From Undibacterium umbellatum (lineage in GTDB: Bacteria > Pseudomonadota > Gammaproteobacteria > Burkholderiales > Burkholderiaceae_D), in NCBI RefSeq assembly GCF_014284125.1, contig NZ_JACOFX010000004.1, positions 124,001 through 188,000 on the forward strand: a stretch of DNA of 64,000 nucleotides, in the 5' to 3' direction. The translations under genes and the position numbers were made by a program. Below are positions 25,673-35,157 of the stretch, one piece after another. The notes below the pieces were generated by a model. It was not told where the DNA came from, did not search any database, and saw only the letters and a list, made by a program, of their open reading frames with translations. Each line of letters begins with the position of its first letter. Positions within the stretch are counted from its first letter, which is position 1.

Positions 25673-27220
25673 CTATCTTGTTGGAGGAACTACTCCTACA
25701 TCCTGATCCCGGTAACCAACGCCAAAGTAGCGATTGATCGAACCACAATTCTGGCAGGCGGCTCTGATATTGCCTGTAGGATCATGTAGCTGGGCTGCTC
25801 CCATAAAGCCCCAGGGTTGTTCATTATTATTCAATATCTGGGAAAAAACCTGAGGTTCGGCGCAGGTGCCGCGAAATCCTGCGGTATCTGGATGTAAATT
25901 GTTTTGGTCGATCAGCTCTTTTACGAAAGAATTCTCTATTGACGGAATCTTTAAGTCTCTTCGAGGGTTAATGCTATATCCGAGTTTCACTCCCCCTGCC
26001 TTGTCAATGAAAGCGGTTACCATTCCTGATTTTGCGTCGTTTTGCACTTCTTTCACCGCTTGTTGTGCCAAAAATTCAGCATTCGCCTGGTTTGGAAATA
26101 TCCGGACTTTATCAAGCTGGTTCCTCCAGTCAGCTGGTAAATCAGCTTTTGAAAAATTGCGTTCATCCTTAAGCCCAGCTTCTGACATGAAGCCGCTTTC
26201 AGGTCGCATGCTGTCGCGATTTGCATTCGCTCTACTACTGAAGCCTGAATTTGTATTAAAGAAATTCGCTCTGCGAAATGGAGGAACTGTATTGCTTCCC
26301 CATAATTGTTGACTGTCATAAGTAGTACGACTTCGCGGTCTACCAACCCTTGCCCCTGCAATATCAAGCCCTATGGCGCCAAGTTGATTTGCAGATTCAA
26401 CTTGTTCTTCATTTCCGCCAAACAGGCGGGTATAAAAGCCGGGGGCATTAAAAATTGGGCCAAGCAAAGCGAGTTCGAGATTGTTCTTTGCTCTCAACCG
26501 TGCCGCATAGTCGGTCCTGTCCAGTTCCATGCGTTCATTCGGCCGCCCGGCATGTAGCATTCGTAAAGAATCGGGCATCCTTGATTGATCTGGAGTTTCG
26601 AACTTTCTCAACTGTGGCAGTTCATCTGTCAACTCTTGCCAGTAGTAATAGCCCGGCGGTGGCGGTGACCATTTTGTGAAAACTTTTTCTTTACCTGCAC
26701 CTGGTCCAAAAATGGTGACCTCTTCTGTCAACGGTGCCATTTGAGGCTTGTTGTAGGATATTGCCCAGCTCATGGCGCCGGTATCGCGGTCTGTAAAACT
26801 TGGCGGCCCTTGCTTCGCAATGATCCCGGGCAAGGAATCATACCTATCGCCAGGATCGCTTTGGCCTGGCGTGGCACGAGGAAGTAAACTTTGCCTCTTT
26901 GTGTAGGTTTGCGGGCTGCCGCCATAGAAATGTTCATCTGCAGCAGCTAGTCTGATGTCCGACTCTGCTGGCGAGAAGCGGCTGCCCATGTCAGCAGAAA
27001 GCGGTAGACGGTAGCGGTCTTCATCACGACCACCTCTGCTGACGATCGTATTGGACTTCAAGCGGGGAATGCTGGGGTCAAGATCTGAGAGTTGCAGTTC
27101 GTCTGCCAGGTCTTTACCGTAAACTGGCGCATTGAAATTATCGTAGCCGTCAAACTCATCAAAATCGGGAATGCGGTAGTACAGGCCGTCGCGGCCTCGT
27201 ATGCTGCTGATGTTTGGCAT
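25673..27220 (-). CDS. Polymorphic toxin T2, deaminase-like C-terminus
   Basis: 515 aa. Residues 1-290 are almost identical to toxin T3 (30271), and the first ~95 also match T1. The C-terminus carries a cytidine-deaminase-like signature: CAEP at 453-456 and C489-x2-C492 (zinc ligands and the catalytic Glu), with GAAQLHDPTGNIRA between them, as in YwqJ-type toxin deaminases. It would be expected to deaminate a nucleobase in nucleic acid or nucleotides. No signal peptide. A middle hydrophobic patch (LELALLGPIFNAPGFYTRLF) lies at 248-267. The cognate immunity candidate lies 180 bases downstream. Confidence 0.8.
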   Translation of the reverse strand: MPNISSIRGRDGLYYRIPDFDEFDGYDNFNAPVYGKDLADELQLSDLDPSIPRLKSNTIVSRGGRDEDRYRLPLSADMGSRFSPAESDIRLAAADEHFYGGSPQTYTKRQSLLPRATPGQSDPGDRYDSLPGIIAKQGPPSFTDRDTGAMSWAISYNKPQMAPLTEEVTIFGPGAGKEKVFTKWSPPPPGYYYWQELTDELPQLRKFETPDQSRMPDSLRMLHAGRPNERMELDRTDYAARLRAKNNLELALLGPIFNAPGFYTRLFGGNEEQVESANQLGAIGLDIAGARVGRPRSRTTYDSQQLWGSNTVPPFRRANFFNTNSGFSSRANANRDSMRPESGFMSEAGLKDERNFSKADLPADWRNQLDKVRIFPNQANAEFLAQQAVKEVQNDAKSGMVTAFIDKAGGVKLGYSINPRRDLKIPSIENSFVKELIDQNNLHPDTAGFRGTCAEPQVFSQILNNNEQPWGFMGAAQLHDPTGNIRAACQNCGSINRYFGVGYRDQDVGVVPPTR

Positions 27221-27791
27221 GCTTGTTCCTTATGTGTTGTTGAATTGGGGTGCGGGCTTGCTGCCCTGTTGCGCGTGGCAATTACTCAGTGCAGGGTGCG
27301 CTGCGCGTAGCAGTGTTGATTTTGCTGTTTGAAAAAATTGGCTGGAAATGCTGCGGGTGGTACGGGGATTGTGCGGAGTAATGCGTTACAACGCCCCCTA
27401 CTAAAGCACATACCTTGCGACTGTCAACACGGACATTACTCTGTGCCGCTGTGTCTCTGTAGTGAGTTCTTTGGTTCTGACCTTCATCACGCTTGTGCCA
27501 CCCGCAATACGTAGGGTGCATCACGACGCGCCATTCTTCAAATTGCCTGCATTTCACGTTGAACCGGTGAGTGACAATACGCCCTGCTTACCGGGATTTT
27601 GAGAAAGTGCCGCGACATCCATTCATCACGGTGCACGTGAATGAATATCGGCCACGGCAAGCAGAAAATTGCAATGCGCACCAGGTCAATGCGTATCACA
27701 TACGTACGATTACGCTGCGCTAATCGTACCTACGCGGGCTTCTTATCGCTTTCGAAATTGACATCTGAAAAACGACGTTCAGGATCTTTTT
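27221..27791. other. Intergenic region with toxin leader duplication and 360-bp repeat
   Basis: The first ~150 bases upstream of the T2 start resemble the leader of T3 (31816-31975: GCCCTGTTGCGCGTGGCAAT, then TTGGCTGGAAATGCTGCGGG), so the toxin duplication took its leader with it. The remainder is the repeat at 27375-27734. Confidence 0.6.
27375..27734. repeat. 360-bp noncoding repeat ending in a REP, copy 2
   Basis: Second copy of the element at 19825-20193, in the same orientation, also ending in a REP (27699-27734, with one mismatch in its first bases). Several small indels distinguish the copies. Confidence 0.85.
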
Positions 27792-28334
<543 letters not shown>

Positions 28335-28373
28335 CCGGAATAACAGTATCTACACGGCCTGAATCACACCCCC

Positions 28374-28812
28374 CACTCAGCCAATGTGACTTTGAAGTAG
28401 GGAGAGATATCAATCATAGGGATCCAGTCGTCTTCAGAATAGGCATCAAAACTCAAAAAAATCTGCCATCCTCGTACAAACGAAAAAACGAAATTCGTGC
28501 GCTGGCGATCCGGTAATCAGGGTGCTTGCTCCTCCATTCATCCGTGGGCGCATCCGATAAATTGGAAGAGGCGATGATTTCAGGGAGCAGTGCTATCAAT
28601 TCTGCAAACCTGTCCATTTGCGCTTGTGATGGTTCGGTTCCCTTTGCGGCTATCCTGAATGGATAATCAATGCCGCGCACGGCAGTATCAGCAGCCCAGC
28701 TACCCGATGGTCCTCTCCTGAAGTGTCCGACCAGAGGATGGGGAATCAATTCAGGATCCAAGTATGAAGGTTCTAAATTTGTTTGATTTGGCACGTGATT
28801 TTTCCTGATATC
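28374..28812 (-). pseudogene. Broken immunity gene, family I, copy 2
   Basis: Homologous to 25060: HPLVGHFRRGPSGSWAADTA, RGIDYPFRIAAKGTEPSQAQ and FAELIALLPEIIASSNLSDA are readable. At a run of seven T (minus strand, about 28459-28465) the frame hits a stop; removing one base restores SFDAYSEDDWIPMIDISPYF and a normal end EWGV. The ATG of the paralogues (MNEKNH) is replaced by DIRKNH, with REP-like sequence just upstream. Two lesions, so it is probably dead. Confidence 0.75.
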
Positions 28813-28895
28813 GGGTACGCTAATTGTATCTACACAGGCGACTCTCAATTCCTGCTCCCTTGAACCAGATCCGATATAACACCAAATTTTTTTGC

Positions 28896-29327
28896 TTATG
28901 TGATCCACTCAGCTTCAATCACGATGAAATCTGGCGATGTCTCGAAGCTTGGGGACCAGTCATCTTCAGGAAAAGCACCAAGAAAAATAAGAAAATTGCC
29001 GTCTTTACGGATCGACAAATACTGAACTTTTGCATTAAGCAAGCGATATTCGGGGTGTTTTTTCCTCCATTCATCCGTGGGGGCATCAGGCAAATTGGAT
29101 GAGCTAATGATTCCGGGCAGCCGTGCAATCAACTCTGCAAATGTGTCCATTTGCGCCTGAATGGGTTCGGGTCCCTTTGCATTTAACGAGACGGAGTAAT
29201 CAATCCCATGTACAGGTGCTTTTGCAATCCAACTGTTCTGCTCAACGCGGTATCTGTATTGACCAACAAGGGGATGATTGATCCATTCCAGTTCACTGGC
29301 TTGCTGCACTTGATTTTTTTCGTTCAT
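28896..29327 (-). CDS. Candidate immunity protein, family I, copy 3
   Basis: 143 aa, about as long as 25060. Contains HPLVGQYRYRVEQNSWIAKA, VHGIDYSVSLNAKGPEPIQA and FAELIARLPGIISSSNLPDA, ending IVIEAEWIT. It is nearly identical to the copy at 29661, and their flanks match as well, so they are a recent tandem duplication of about 750 bases with a REPIN between them. Likely neutralises a deaminase-type toxin of the T2/T3 group. Confidence 0.72.
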   Translation of the reverse strand: MNEKNQVQQASELEWINHPLVGQYRYRVEQNSWIAKAPVHGIDYSVSLNAKGPEPIQAQMDTFAELIARLPGIISSSNLPDAPTDEWRKKHPEYRLLNAKVQYLSIRKDGNFLIFLGAFPEDDWSPSFETSPDFIVIEAEWIT

Positions 29328-29371
29328 TTATTTCTCCAGAATAATCTATATGCTTCTTTAGGTCAGCCCGC

Positions 29372-29579
29372 GTAGATACGATTAGCGCAGCGTAATCGTA
29401 CGCATGTGAGCTGCAACTTTATTTACTGATTGAAAAGCACGACGGCTTTTTGATATTGAATCAAGTATACATCGCACTCGTGCAGGGATGGATAAATGAC
29501 GAATACAGTATTTTCTTGAGTCCTTTGGTTATTGATGGCACTGCATGCGTACGATTGCGCTATGCTAATCGTACCTGCC
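29372..29579 (-). repeat. REPIN element, orientation B
   Basis: REPs at 29372-29406 and about 29544-29579 (the right one has several changes). The interior contains ATTGAATCAAGTATACATCG and matches the element at 21290. It separates two nearly identical immunity genes. Confidence 0.87.
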
Positions 29580-29660
29580 CGGGTTAATTGTATCTACGCA
29601 GGCTACTCTCAATTCCTGCTCCCTTGAACGAGATCCGATATAACACCAAATTTTTTTTGC

Positions 29661-30092
29661 TTATGTGATCCACTCAGCTTCAATCACGATGAAGTCTGGC
29701 GATGTCTCGAAGCTTGGGGACCAGTCATCTTCAGGAAAAGCACCAAGATAAATAAGAAAATTGCCGTCTTCACGGATCGACAAATACTGAACTTTTGCAT
29801 TAAGCAAGCGATATTCGGGGTGTTTTTCTCTCCATTCATCCGTGGGGGCATCAGGCAAATTGGATGAGCTAATGATTCCGGGCAGCCGTGCAATCAACTC
29901 TGCAAATGTGTCCATTTGCGCCTGGATGGGTTCGGTTCCCATTGCATTTAACGAGACGGAGTAATCAATCCCATGTACAGGTGCCTTTGCAACCCAGTCA
30001 TTATGCTTAACACGGTACATGTACTGACCAACAAGCGGGTGATTGATCCATTCCGGTTCTTTCGCTTGCTGTACTTGATTTTGCTCGTTCAT
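29661..30092 (-). CDS. Candidate immunity protein, family I, copy 4
   Basis: 143 aa, first immunity gene downstream of toxin T3 and so its most likely cognate partner. Nearly identical to 28896; differences cluster in the first 40 residues (VKHNDWVAKAPVHG). Soluble, no signal peptide, as expected for protection against a toxin acting in the cytoplasm. Confidence 0.75.
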   Translation of the reverse strand: MNEQNQVQQAKEPEWINHPLVGQYMYRVKHNDWVAKAPVHGIDYSVSLNAMGTEPIQAQMDTFAELIARLPGIISSSNLPDAPTDEWREKHPEYRLLNAKVQYLSIREDGNFLIYLGAFPEDDWSPSFETSPDFIVIEAEWIT

Positions 30093-30270
30093 TTATTTCT
30101 CCAGAATAATCTATCATTGCGCAATCTATATACTTCTTCAGGTCAGGCTCTCTGATACAAATATTCTACTTGATATATTGGTTCAAAGCGTTGACGCACG
30201 CAACACCCTGTGCACGTCAACACTAATGAGAAAATAAAAAATAGTTACAAATTGACGATGCAGGGCATTC

Positions 30271-31815
30271 CTATTTTTGCGGAGGTACAACTCCCAAATC
30301 CTCATCGCGATAACCAACCCCGAAATAGCGATTCACAGAACCACAATTCCGGCAGGCTGCCCTGATCTTGCCGGTCGGATCATGTATCTGTGCTGCCCCC
30401 ATGAAACCCGATGGTTGATTATTATTGTTCAACATCTGTGAAAAAATCTGGGGTTCTGCACAGGTGCCGGGATATCCTGCAGTTTCTGGATTTAAATTGT
30501 TTTTGTTGATCATGTTTTGCACGAAAGCGTTTTCTATTGAAGGAATCTCTAATGCTTTTCGAGGTCTCTTGCTATATCCAAGCCTCACTCTACCTACTCT
30601 GTCAATATTGGCGCTTACCATTCCTTCTTCCGCGATGTCCCGCGCTTTTTTTGCCGCCAGTTGTGCCAAACTTTCTGCATTAGTCTGGTTAGGAAACATC
30701 CTGAATTCATCGAGTCTGCTTGTCCAGTCAGATGGTAAGCTACCTATCGGAAAGGGGCGCTTTTCTTTGATTGCTGCTTCTGACATGATGCGGCTTTCAG
30801 GCTGCATGCCATCGCGGATTGCATTCGTTCTGCCATAGAAACCCGGGTACTCATCAAAAAATGTCGCTCTGCGAGAAGGGGGAACAAAGCTGTCTCCCCT
30901 TGGTCGTTGACTAGTAGTAGCGTTTCGTTGAGACGTCCCTGCCCTTGCCCCTGCAATATCAAGCCCTATGGCGCCAAATTGATTTGCAGATTCGACTTGT
31001 TCTTCATTTCCGCCAAACAGGCGGGTATAAAAGCCGGGAGCATTGAAAATAGGGCCAAGCAAAGCGAGTTCGAGATTGTTCTTTGCTCTCAACCGTGCCG
31101 CATAGTCGATCCTGTCCAGTTCCATGCGTTCATTCGGCCGCCCGGTATGTAGCATTCGTAAAGAATCGGGCAACCTTGATTGATCGGGAGTTTCGAACTT
31201 TCTCAACTGTGGCAGTTCATCGGTCAACTCTTGCCAGTAGTAATAGCCCGGCGGTGGCGGTGACCATTTTGTGAAAACTTTTTCTTTACCTGCACCTGGT
31301 CCAAAAATGGTGACCTCTTCTGTCAACGGTGCCATTTGAGGCTTGTTGTAGGGTATTGCCCAGCCCATGGCGCCGGTATCGCGGTCTGTAAAACTTGGCG
31401 GCCCTTGCTTCGCAATGATCCCGGGCAAGGAATCATACATATCGCCAGGATCGCTTTGGCCTGGCGTGGCACGAGGAAGTAAACTTTGCCTCTTTGTGTA
31501 GGTTTGCGGGCTGCCGCCATAGAAATGTTCATCTGCAGCAGCTAGCCTGATGTCCGACTCTGCTGGCGAGAAGCGGCTGCCCATGTCAGCAGAAAGCGGT
31601 AGACGGTAGCGGTCTTCATCACGACCACCTCTGCTGACGATCGTATTGGACTTCAAGCGGGGAATGCTGGGGTCAAGATCTGAGAGTTGCAGTTCGTCTG
31701 CCAGGTCTTTACCGTAAACTGGCGCATTGAAATTATCGTAGCCGTCAAACTCATCAAAATCGGGAATGCGGTAGTACAGGCCGTCGCGGCCTCGTATGCT
31801 GCTGATGTTTGGCAT
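30271..31815 (-). CDS. Polymorphic toxin T3, deaminase-like C-terminus
   Basis: 514 aa. Residues 1-290 are almost identical to T2, then the linker diverges, and the C-terminal deaminase-like domain is homologous but clearly different (GTCAEPQIFSQMLNNNNQPS, AACRNCGSVNRYFGVGYRDE). CAE and CxxC metal and catalytic residues are kept. This is a T2 paralogue whose effector domain has diversified while the N-terminal part has stayed uniform by recent duplication or conversion. It is followed by up to three immunity paralogues. Confidence 0.8.
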   Translation of the reverse strand: MPNISSIRGRDGLYYRIPDFDEFDGYDNFNAPVYGKDLADELQLSDLDPSIPRLKSNTIVSRGGRDEDRYRLPLSADMGSRFSPAESDIRLAAADEHFYGGSPQTYTKRQSLLPRATPGQSDPGDMYDSLPGIIAKQGPPSFTDRDTGAMGWAIPYNKPQMAPLTEEVTIFGPGAGKEKVFTKWSPPPPGYYYWQELTDELPQLRKFETPDQSRLPDSLRMLHTGRPNERMELDRIDYAARLRAKNNLELALLGPIFNAPGFYTRLFGGNEEQVESANQFGAIGLDIAGARAGTSQRNATTSQRPRGDSFVPPSRRATFFDEYPGFYGRTNAIRDGMQPESRIMSEAAIKEKRPFPIGSLPSDWTSRLDEFRMFPNQTNAESLAQLAAKKARDIAEEGMVSANIDRVGRVRLGYSKRPRKALEIPSIENAFVQNMINKNNLNPETAGYPGTCAEPQIFSQMLNNNNQPSGFMGAAQIHDPTGKIRAACRNCGSVNRYFGVGYRDEDLGVVPPQK

Positions 31816-32038
31816 GGTTGTTCCTTATGTGCTATTGAATGGGAGGTATAGGCTGGTTGCCCTGTTGCGCGTGGCAATTGCTCAGTACAGAGTGCGCCGT
31901 GCGTACCGGGCGTTGATTTGGATATTTGAAAAATTGGCTGGAAATGCTGCGGGCGGTACGAAGTGGTGCGGGGTGGTGTGTTAGAGCGCACCCTGCACGA
32001 TGCGCAATGTGCAGGGTGCGCGGCTGATTGTGCCGGGC

Positions 32039-32464
32039 TTACAAAACCAGCTTGCGTTCTTCGACCAGGTATTGCAGTTCGTCCAGCGCATTGATAAAGG
32101 CTTCTTGCGGGTCGAGCTTGGGGTATTTCCAGAAGTTCATCAGGCCCAGGTGTTTGCAGATGGCCCAGTAGGTCCAGGGTTGTTCGAGGCGCAGGTCGTT
32201 GATGAGGGCATCGATTTCCTTGACCTTTTTATCCCTTTCCAAATCCCAGACAGCATGGCAATCGTCGCTGGCGACGCAATAATTGCTGAGGGCATTTTTG
32301 CCGATGATGCCGCCACCGATGCCGGTGTCGCGGGCGATTTCTGCGTGGTTGTTGTTCATCCACATGGCCCATTGGTCCAGCCAATAGGTCAAGAGGTCTT
32401 TTTGCTCTTTTTGTGGATCATTGCTTTTGGTAACTGTGTGTGCAAAATTCTGACGTGCGTTCAT
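32039..32464 (-). CDS. Hypothetical protein of the phage-like replication arm
   Basis: 141 aa, soluble. It contains LLTYWLDQWAMWMNNNHAEI, then VKEIDALINDLRLEQPWTYW and a Tyr-Pro-Lys segment before ALDELQYLVEERKLVL. Size and position after O- and DnaC-like genes suggest a phage antitermination or late-control type protein, but no family can be assigned. It sits between the helicase loader and toxin T3 in the same orientation. Confidence 0.6.
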   Translation of the reverse strand: MNARQNFAHTVTKSNDPQKEQKDLLTYWLDQWAMWMNNNHAEIARDTGIGGGIIGKNALSNYCVASDDCHAVWDLERDKKVKEIDALINDLRLEQPWTYWAICKHLGLMNFWKYPKLDPQEAFINALDELQYLVEERKLVL

Positions 32465-32542
32465 GCTTGCTCCTTGTTGTGCATGGGCTGTAGAGGTGTT
32501 GCTTGCGTATTTTTTTTAAACTCTAAGGCTTTAAGATCTATA

Positions 32543-33331
32543 TCAAACCACCCGCCGATACGATTCCCAATCAAACACCAGGGCCTTGCCGCCGCCTTCG
32601 CGTAGTCTGTCCATGGCGCGGGTGCCGATGTAGCGTTCGAGTTCTGGCAGGCCCAGGTTGCTGATGAGGATGCTGGGTTTCATGACTTCGTAACGACCGT
32701 TGATGATGTCGAACAGCAGCATTTTTTCTGTCTCGCTGCCAAACTGCACGCCGACTTCGTCGAGTATCAATAAATCTGGTTCTACAAATTCCTGTATCAG
32801 TGCCGCTTCGGTGTAAGGGCTGTCGCGGCGGTAGCTTTCTTTGATGCGGCGTACTGCTTTCAACACTGAGCTCATCACGGCCTGTTTGCCTGCCTCCATG
32901 ATGTGTCTGGCAATACCCACGGCCAGATGGGTTTTACCTGTGCCCACGCTGCCGCAAAAGATCAGGCTGCGACCTGTTTTAAGGACTGCATCAAACTCTT
33001 GCGCATAGCTTTGGCAAGTGCGCAATGCCTGCTCTGCGGCGGTGCAGGTAGGGCGATAATTTTGCAGATTGCGTTCTGCAAAGCGTGCCGGTATGGCAGC
33101 ACGACCCAGACGTTTTTGCCACAGTGCGGCTTGTTGCGCTTGCCGTTGTTGCTGCATGCTGGCATGGCGTTGTTTCGCGTCGCTGGCTTGTTGGCATTGC
33201 TCGCAACCAGACCAGATGCCGGGCTTGTGCGAGTAGGCGGTGTAGCCACCGTGCTGCTGGCAATGCCTTTGCTCGCTGCAGAGCTGCATACCACCGACGC
33301 GGACAAAACTGCTGCTGTCAGAATGAGCCAT
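32543..33331 (-). CDS. DnaC-like helicase loader (AAA+ ATPase)
   Basis: 262 aa. The N-terminal part is Cys- and Gln-rich (possible zinc site CEQCQQ). The AAA+ core has Walker A GSVGTGKT at about 128-135 and Walker B LLILDEVG at about 191-198, then the ISNLGLPELERYIGTRAMDR sensor region typical of DnaC/IstB-type loaders. It would load the replicative helicase onto DNA. It overlaps the upstream O-like gene by 14 bases, the classical phage replication pair. No IS21 transposase is nearby, so IstB is unlikely. Confidence 0.88.
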   Translation of the reverse strand: MAHSDSSSFVRVGGMQLCSEQRHCQQHGGYTAYSHKPGIWSGCEQCQQASDAKQRHASMQQQRQAQQAALWQKRLGRAAIPARFAERNLQNYRPTCTAAEQALRTCQSYAQEFDAVLKTGRSLIFCGSVGTGKTHLAVGIARHIMEAGKQAVMSSVLKAVRRIKESYRRDSPYTEAALIQEFVEPDLLILDEVGVQFGSETEKMLLFDIINGRYEVMKPSILISNLGLPELERYIGTRAMDRLREGGGKALVFDWESYRRVV

Positions 33332-34166
33332 CCTGGGCTATCCCCTGTGTGTAGTTGGTGTTGGCAAACCCTGTGTGCTTGCTGCTGGCAGGTGGCGCGT
33401 GATCGGCAGGCATGCTCCAGTCGGCCTTGTAGTGCTCGTAGGGACCAAAGAAGGTGGCTGCATGCTTGACGAATTTGGGTGACTGCCCGCTGGCGACGAT
33501 GTAGGCGGCATAGCGCCTGACACCATCGACCATGAGTGCTGCATCGACACCATCTCGCCGTCGCGCCAGCCAGGCTTGCCATGCTTCTTTTTTGCTGGCA
33601 CCGGGTCGGCGTGGATAGGCTTTCCAGGCGGCTTCGAATTCGGCGGGGCATTCGTCGAATTTGCCTGATTTTTTTGGCTTGGCAAGCTTTGATTCCTCAC
33701 CATCGATTTCCTGACAGGGCGAAGTCATGCCAGGTTTTATAAGATTACAGGAATCAGTAATCAGATTATATGAATCAGCCGGAGCAGCATCCGTTAACTC
33801 TGGTGCAGGGTTGTTAGCTTGCACAGTACTTGCACTGTGCTGACCTGGTGCTGGCAGGGCACTGGGTGGTTCATTCCTGTGCGGATGCTGATGGGATTTG
33901 AACTTGCAGATCTGAATATAGCCTACGCCGTCCACCACATAACGCTCGATAAAGCCATGTTTGGCTAATGAGTTCAGCAGGCCATCGATATCGCAATCGT
34001 CATAAGACATGATCTCGCTTCGGATTCTTTTATGGCGATCTTCCAGTCGGCCCTCTCTGTCAGCCATAGTCCACAAACCAGCAAACAGCAAGCGGCCAAG
34101 AGGAGGGATTTCAGCCAGCAAGTCATTTTTAAAAAAGCTATGCTTGATATTTCTTGCGCGGGGCAT
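33318..34166 (-). CDS. Phage replication initiator-like protein (O/DnaT-type)
   Basis: 282 aa. The N-terminal winged-helix region (HSFFKNDLLAEIPPLGRLLF, then RKRIRSEIMSY-like and LLNSLAKHGFIERY) is the replication-initiator fold seen in many phages. A Pro/Ser-rich linker follows (about 100-160), and the C-terminal part has AAWKAYPRRPGASKKEAWQA, a common C-terminal module of such proteins. Together with the DnaC-like gene it would start replication of a phage genome; no origin iterons were recognised here. Ribosome site AAAGGAA precedes the ATG. Confidence 0.82.
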   Translation of the reverse strand: MPRARNIKHSFFKNDLLAEIPPLGRLLFAGLWTMADREGRLEDRHKRIRSEIMSYDDCDIDGLLNSLAKHGFIERYVVDGVGYIQICKFKSHQHPHRNEPPSALPAPGQHSASTVQANNPAPELTDAAPADSYNLITDSCNLIKPGMTSPCQEIDGEESKLAKPKKSGKFDECPAEFEAAWKAYPRRPGASKKEAWQAWLARRRDGVDAALMVDGVRRYAAYIVASGQSPKFVKHAATFFGPYEHYKADWSMPADHAPPASSKHTGFANTNYTQGIAQDGSF

Positions 34167-34301
34167 GTAAAAAATTCCTTTTAATACTGATTGAATCTGA
34201 CCACACAGGGCATGCAGGTTGCACCGGACCTCGCCAGACTACGAGGCAACAGTCCAACACTTCGCTTTCTCTGTGGCTCGGTGGTGGATGGTCTCTTTTT
34301 G

Positions 34302-34505
34302 CTACCCACCACGACACAATTTGCAATACGTATACACAGGCTGATTCTGCGCATTGCAAAACTGCCGTATTGACCGCATTTGTCCGCGCCCGTGACGGCA
34401 GCGCGGGCCTTTGCATAAGCGGCGTGGGGTGATGGTGTGGGTGGGAGAAATCACCCGGTTGTCCAGATGCTGCCAGTCGGTGGTTGCGGGTGACTGGCTC
34501 AGCAT
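34302..34505 (-). CDS. Small Cys-rich protein upstream of the replication genes
   Basis: 67 aa from ATG 34505, preceded by a good ribosome site AGGAG with 6-base spacing. The C-terminal half is basic and has four cysteines in C-x4-C...C-x2-C arrangement (CKGPRC...YCKLC), a likely zinc knuckle. Phages often carry such small zinc proteins early in their replication operon. Longer frames exist but lack a ribosome site. Confidence 0.5.
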   Translation of the reverse strand: MLSQSPATTDWQHLDNRVISPTHTITPRRLCKGPRCRHGRGQMRSIRQFCNAQNQPVYTYCKLCRGG

Positions 34506-35076
34506 AGGCAGCTCCTGGTTGGTATTGCTGATGGATTTTTTCCACAGGCGTACCCGATCAGGCGTGCGCGTGCGGACACCTGACGCTGGATGTCTTTTTG
34601 TATTGTCATGTTGTCGTAGTGTGGCTGCGTGGGCAGCTTTAATAATGGTGCGGTTAGGTAGAACCGGAAGACCTATCAACACAGAAAGGGCAATGAGCTA
34701 TTGCAAGAACCATTGTCACGTGACGTGTACATGACTCCCGCCCCTTCTAGGGGAGGAGCCTGGGCTCGGTTCTTAATATCTCGTTCCTCTGTGTAGAGAG
34801 GTCTTCATCGTCAAATTTATATGCCCCCTGCATGCAGGGCCTCGGTCGTCAGAAAGACGACAAAATAATCAGCCGGGTAGCAAAAACACAGGCGGCTGAT
34901 GGTGACCAGGGAATCCTGGTGGAGTAAGTAGATGGTTAAACAGTATTCGCGCGGTAACAGATCAAGGCAGGCGAACGGCTTTATGTTTAAGGTTGTAGGA
35001 TATGTGGATTGATACCTTCGCTTCATTGTCGGATGCATACCGGATTAAAGTAAGCGAGCTCTTCCCCACAAGTTCA
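34506..35076 (-). other. Long leader region between the leftward promoter and the replication genes
   Basis: About 570 bases transcribed leftward from the promoter at 35077-35105 before the first supported gene. It holds a GC-rich hairpin (34735-34757, CTCC..CCCC loop GGGG..GGAG) and the palindrome GTCACGTGAC (34715-34724). A frame at 34817-35026 could encode a small protein (MKRRYQSTYPTTLNIKPFAC...), but it lacks a ribosome site. Phage leaders of this kind often hold antitermination sites; none is proven here. Confidence 0.4.
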
Positions 35077-35105
35077 ATTATATACATTTTCGTATTACCA
35101 TCCAA
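35077..35105 (-). promoter_or_regulatory. Leftward sigma70 promoter (PL-like)
   Basis: On the minus strand TTGGAT, a 17-base spacer and a perfect TATAAT. It would drive the replication genes and, with read-through, toxin T3. The operator 35082-35095 lies inside it. Confidence 0.75.
35082..35095. promoter_or_regulatory. CI-type operator 1
   Basis: ATACATTTTCGTAT: two 5-base half sites around a 4-base spacer. Matches the operator pattern ATRCR-N4-CGYAT found at four sites in the window. It overlaps the -10 box and spacer of the leftward promoter, a repressing position. Confidence 0.65.
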
Positions 35106-35122
35106 GTTTTTTTCACTAATTC

Positions 35123-35151
35123 TTGGCATTTTTAATGCGATAACGCATAAT
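35123..35151 (+). promoter_or_regulatory. Repressor promoter (PRM-like), probably giving a leaderless mRNA
   Basis: TTGGCA, 17-base spacer, CATAAT. The expected start point seven bases after the -10 box coincides with the A of the repressor ATG at 35158, and no ribosome site is present. This would be a leaderless transcript, as for lambda cI. Confidence 0.7.
35135..35148. promoter_or_regulatory. CI-type operator 2
   Basis: ATGCGATAACGCAT is a perfect inverted repeat, ATGCG-N4-CGCAT. It lies in the spacer and -10 of the repressor promoter, so autorepression is inferred. Confidence 0.7.
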
Positions 35152-35157
35152 GCAGCC

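Noticed and set aside
32543..33331. IstB subunit of an IS21 element
   Set aside because: No istA gene or IS21 ends; overlaps an O-like replication gene, so a DnaC-type loader fits better.
34138..34545. Minus-strand frame overlapping the replication gene start
   Set aside because: It overlaps the better supported O-like gene and the Cys-rich small gene in another frame; composition is unlike a protein.
34735..34757. Riboswitch or tRNA-like structure in the leader
   Set aside because: Only a GC-rich hairpin is visible; no conserved riboswitch or tRNA core was found.
35002..35157. Longer N-terminus of the CI-like repressor
   Set aside because: The extra 52 codons cross both predicted promoters and two operators, lack a ribosome site, and are not repressor-like.
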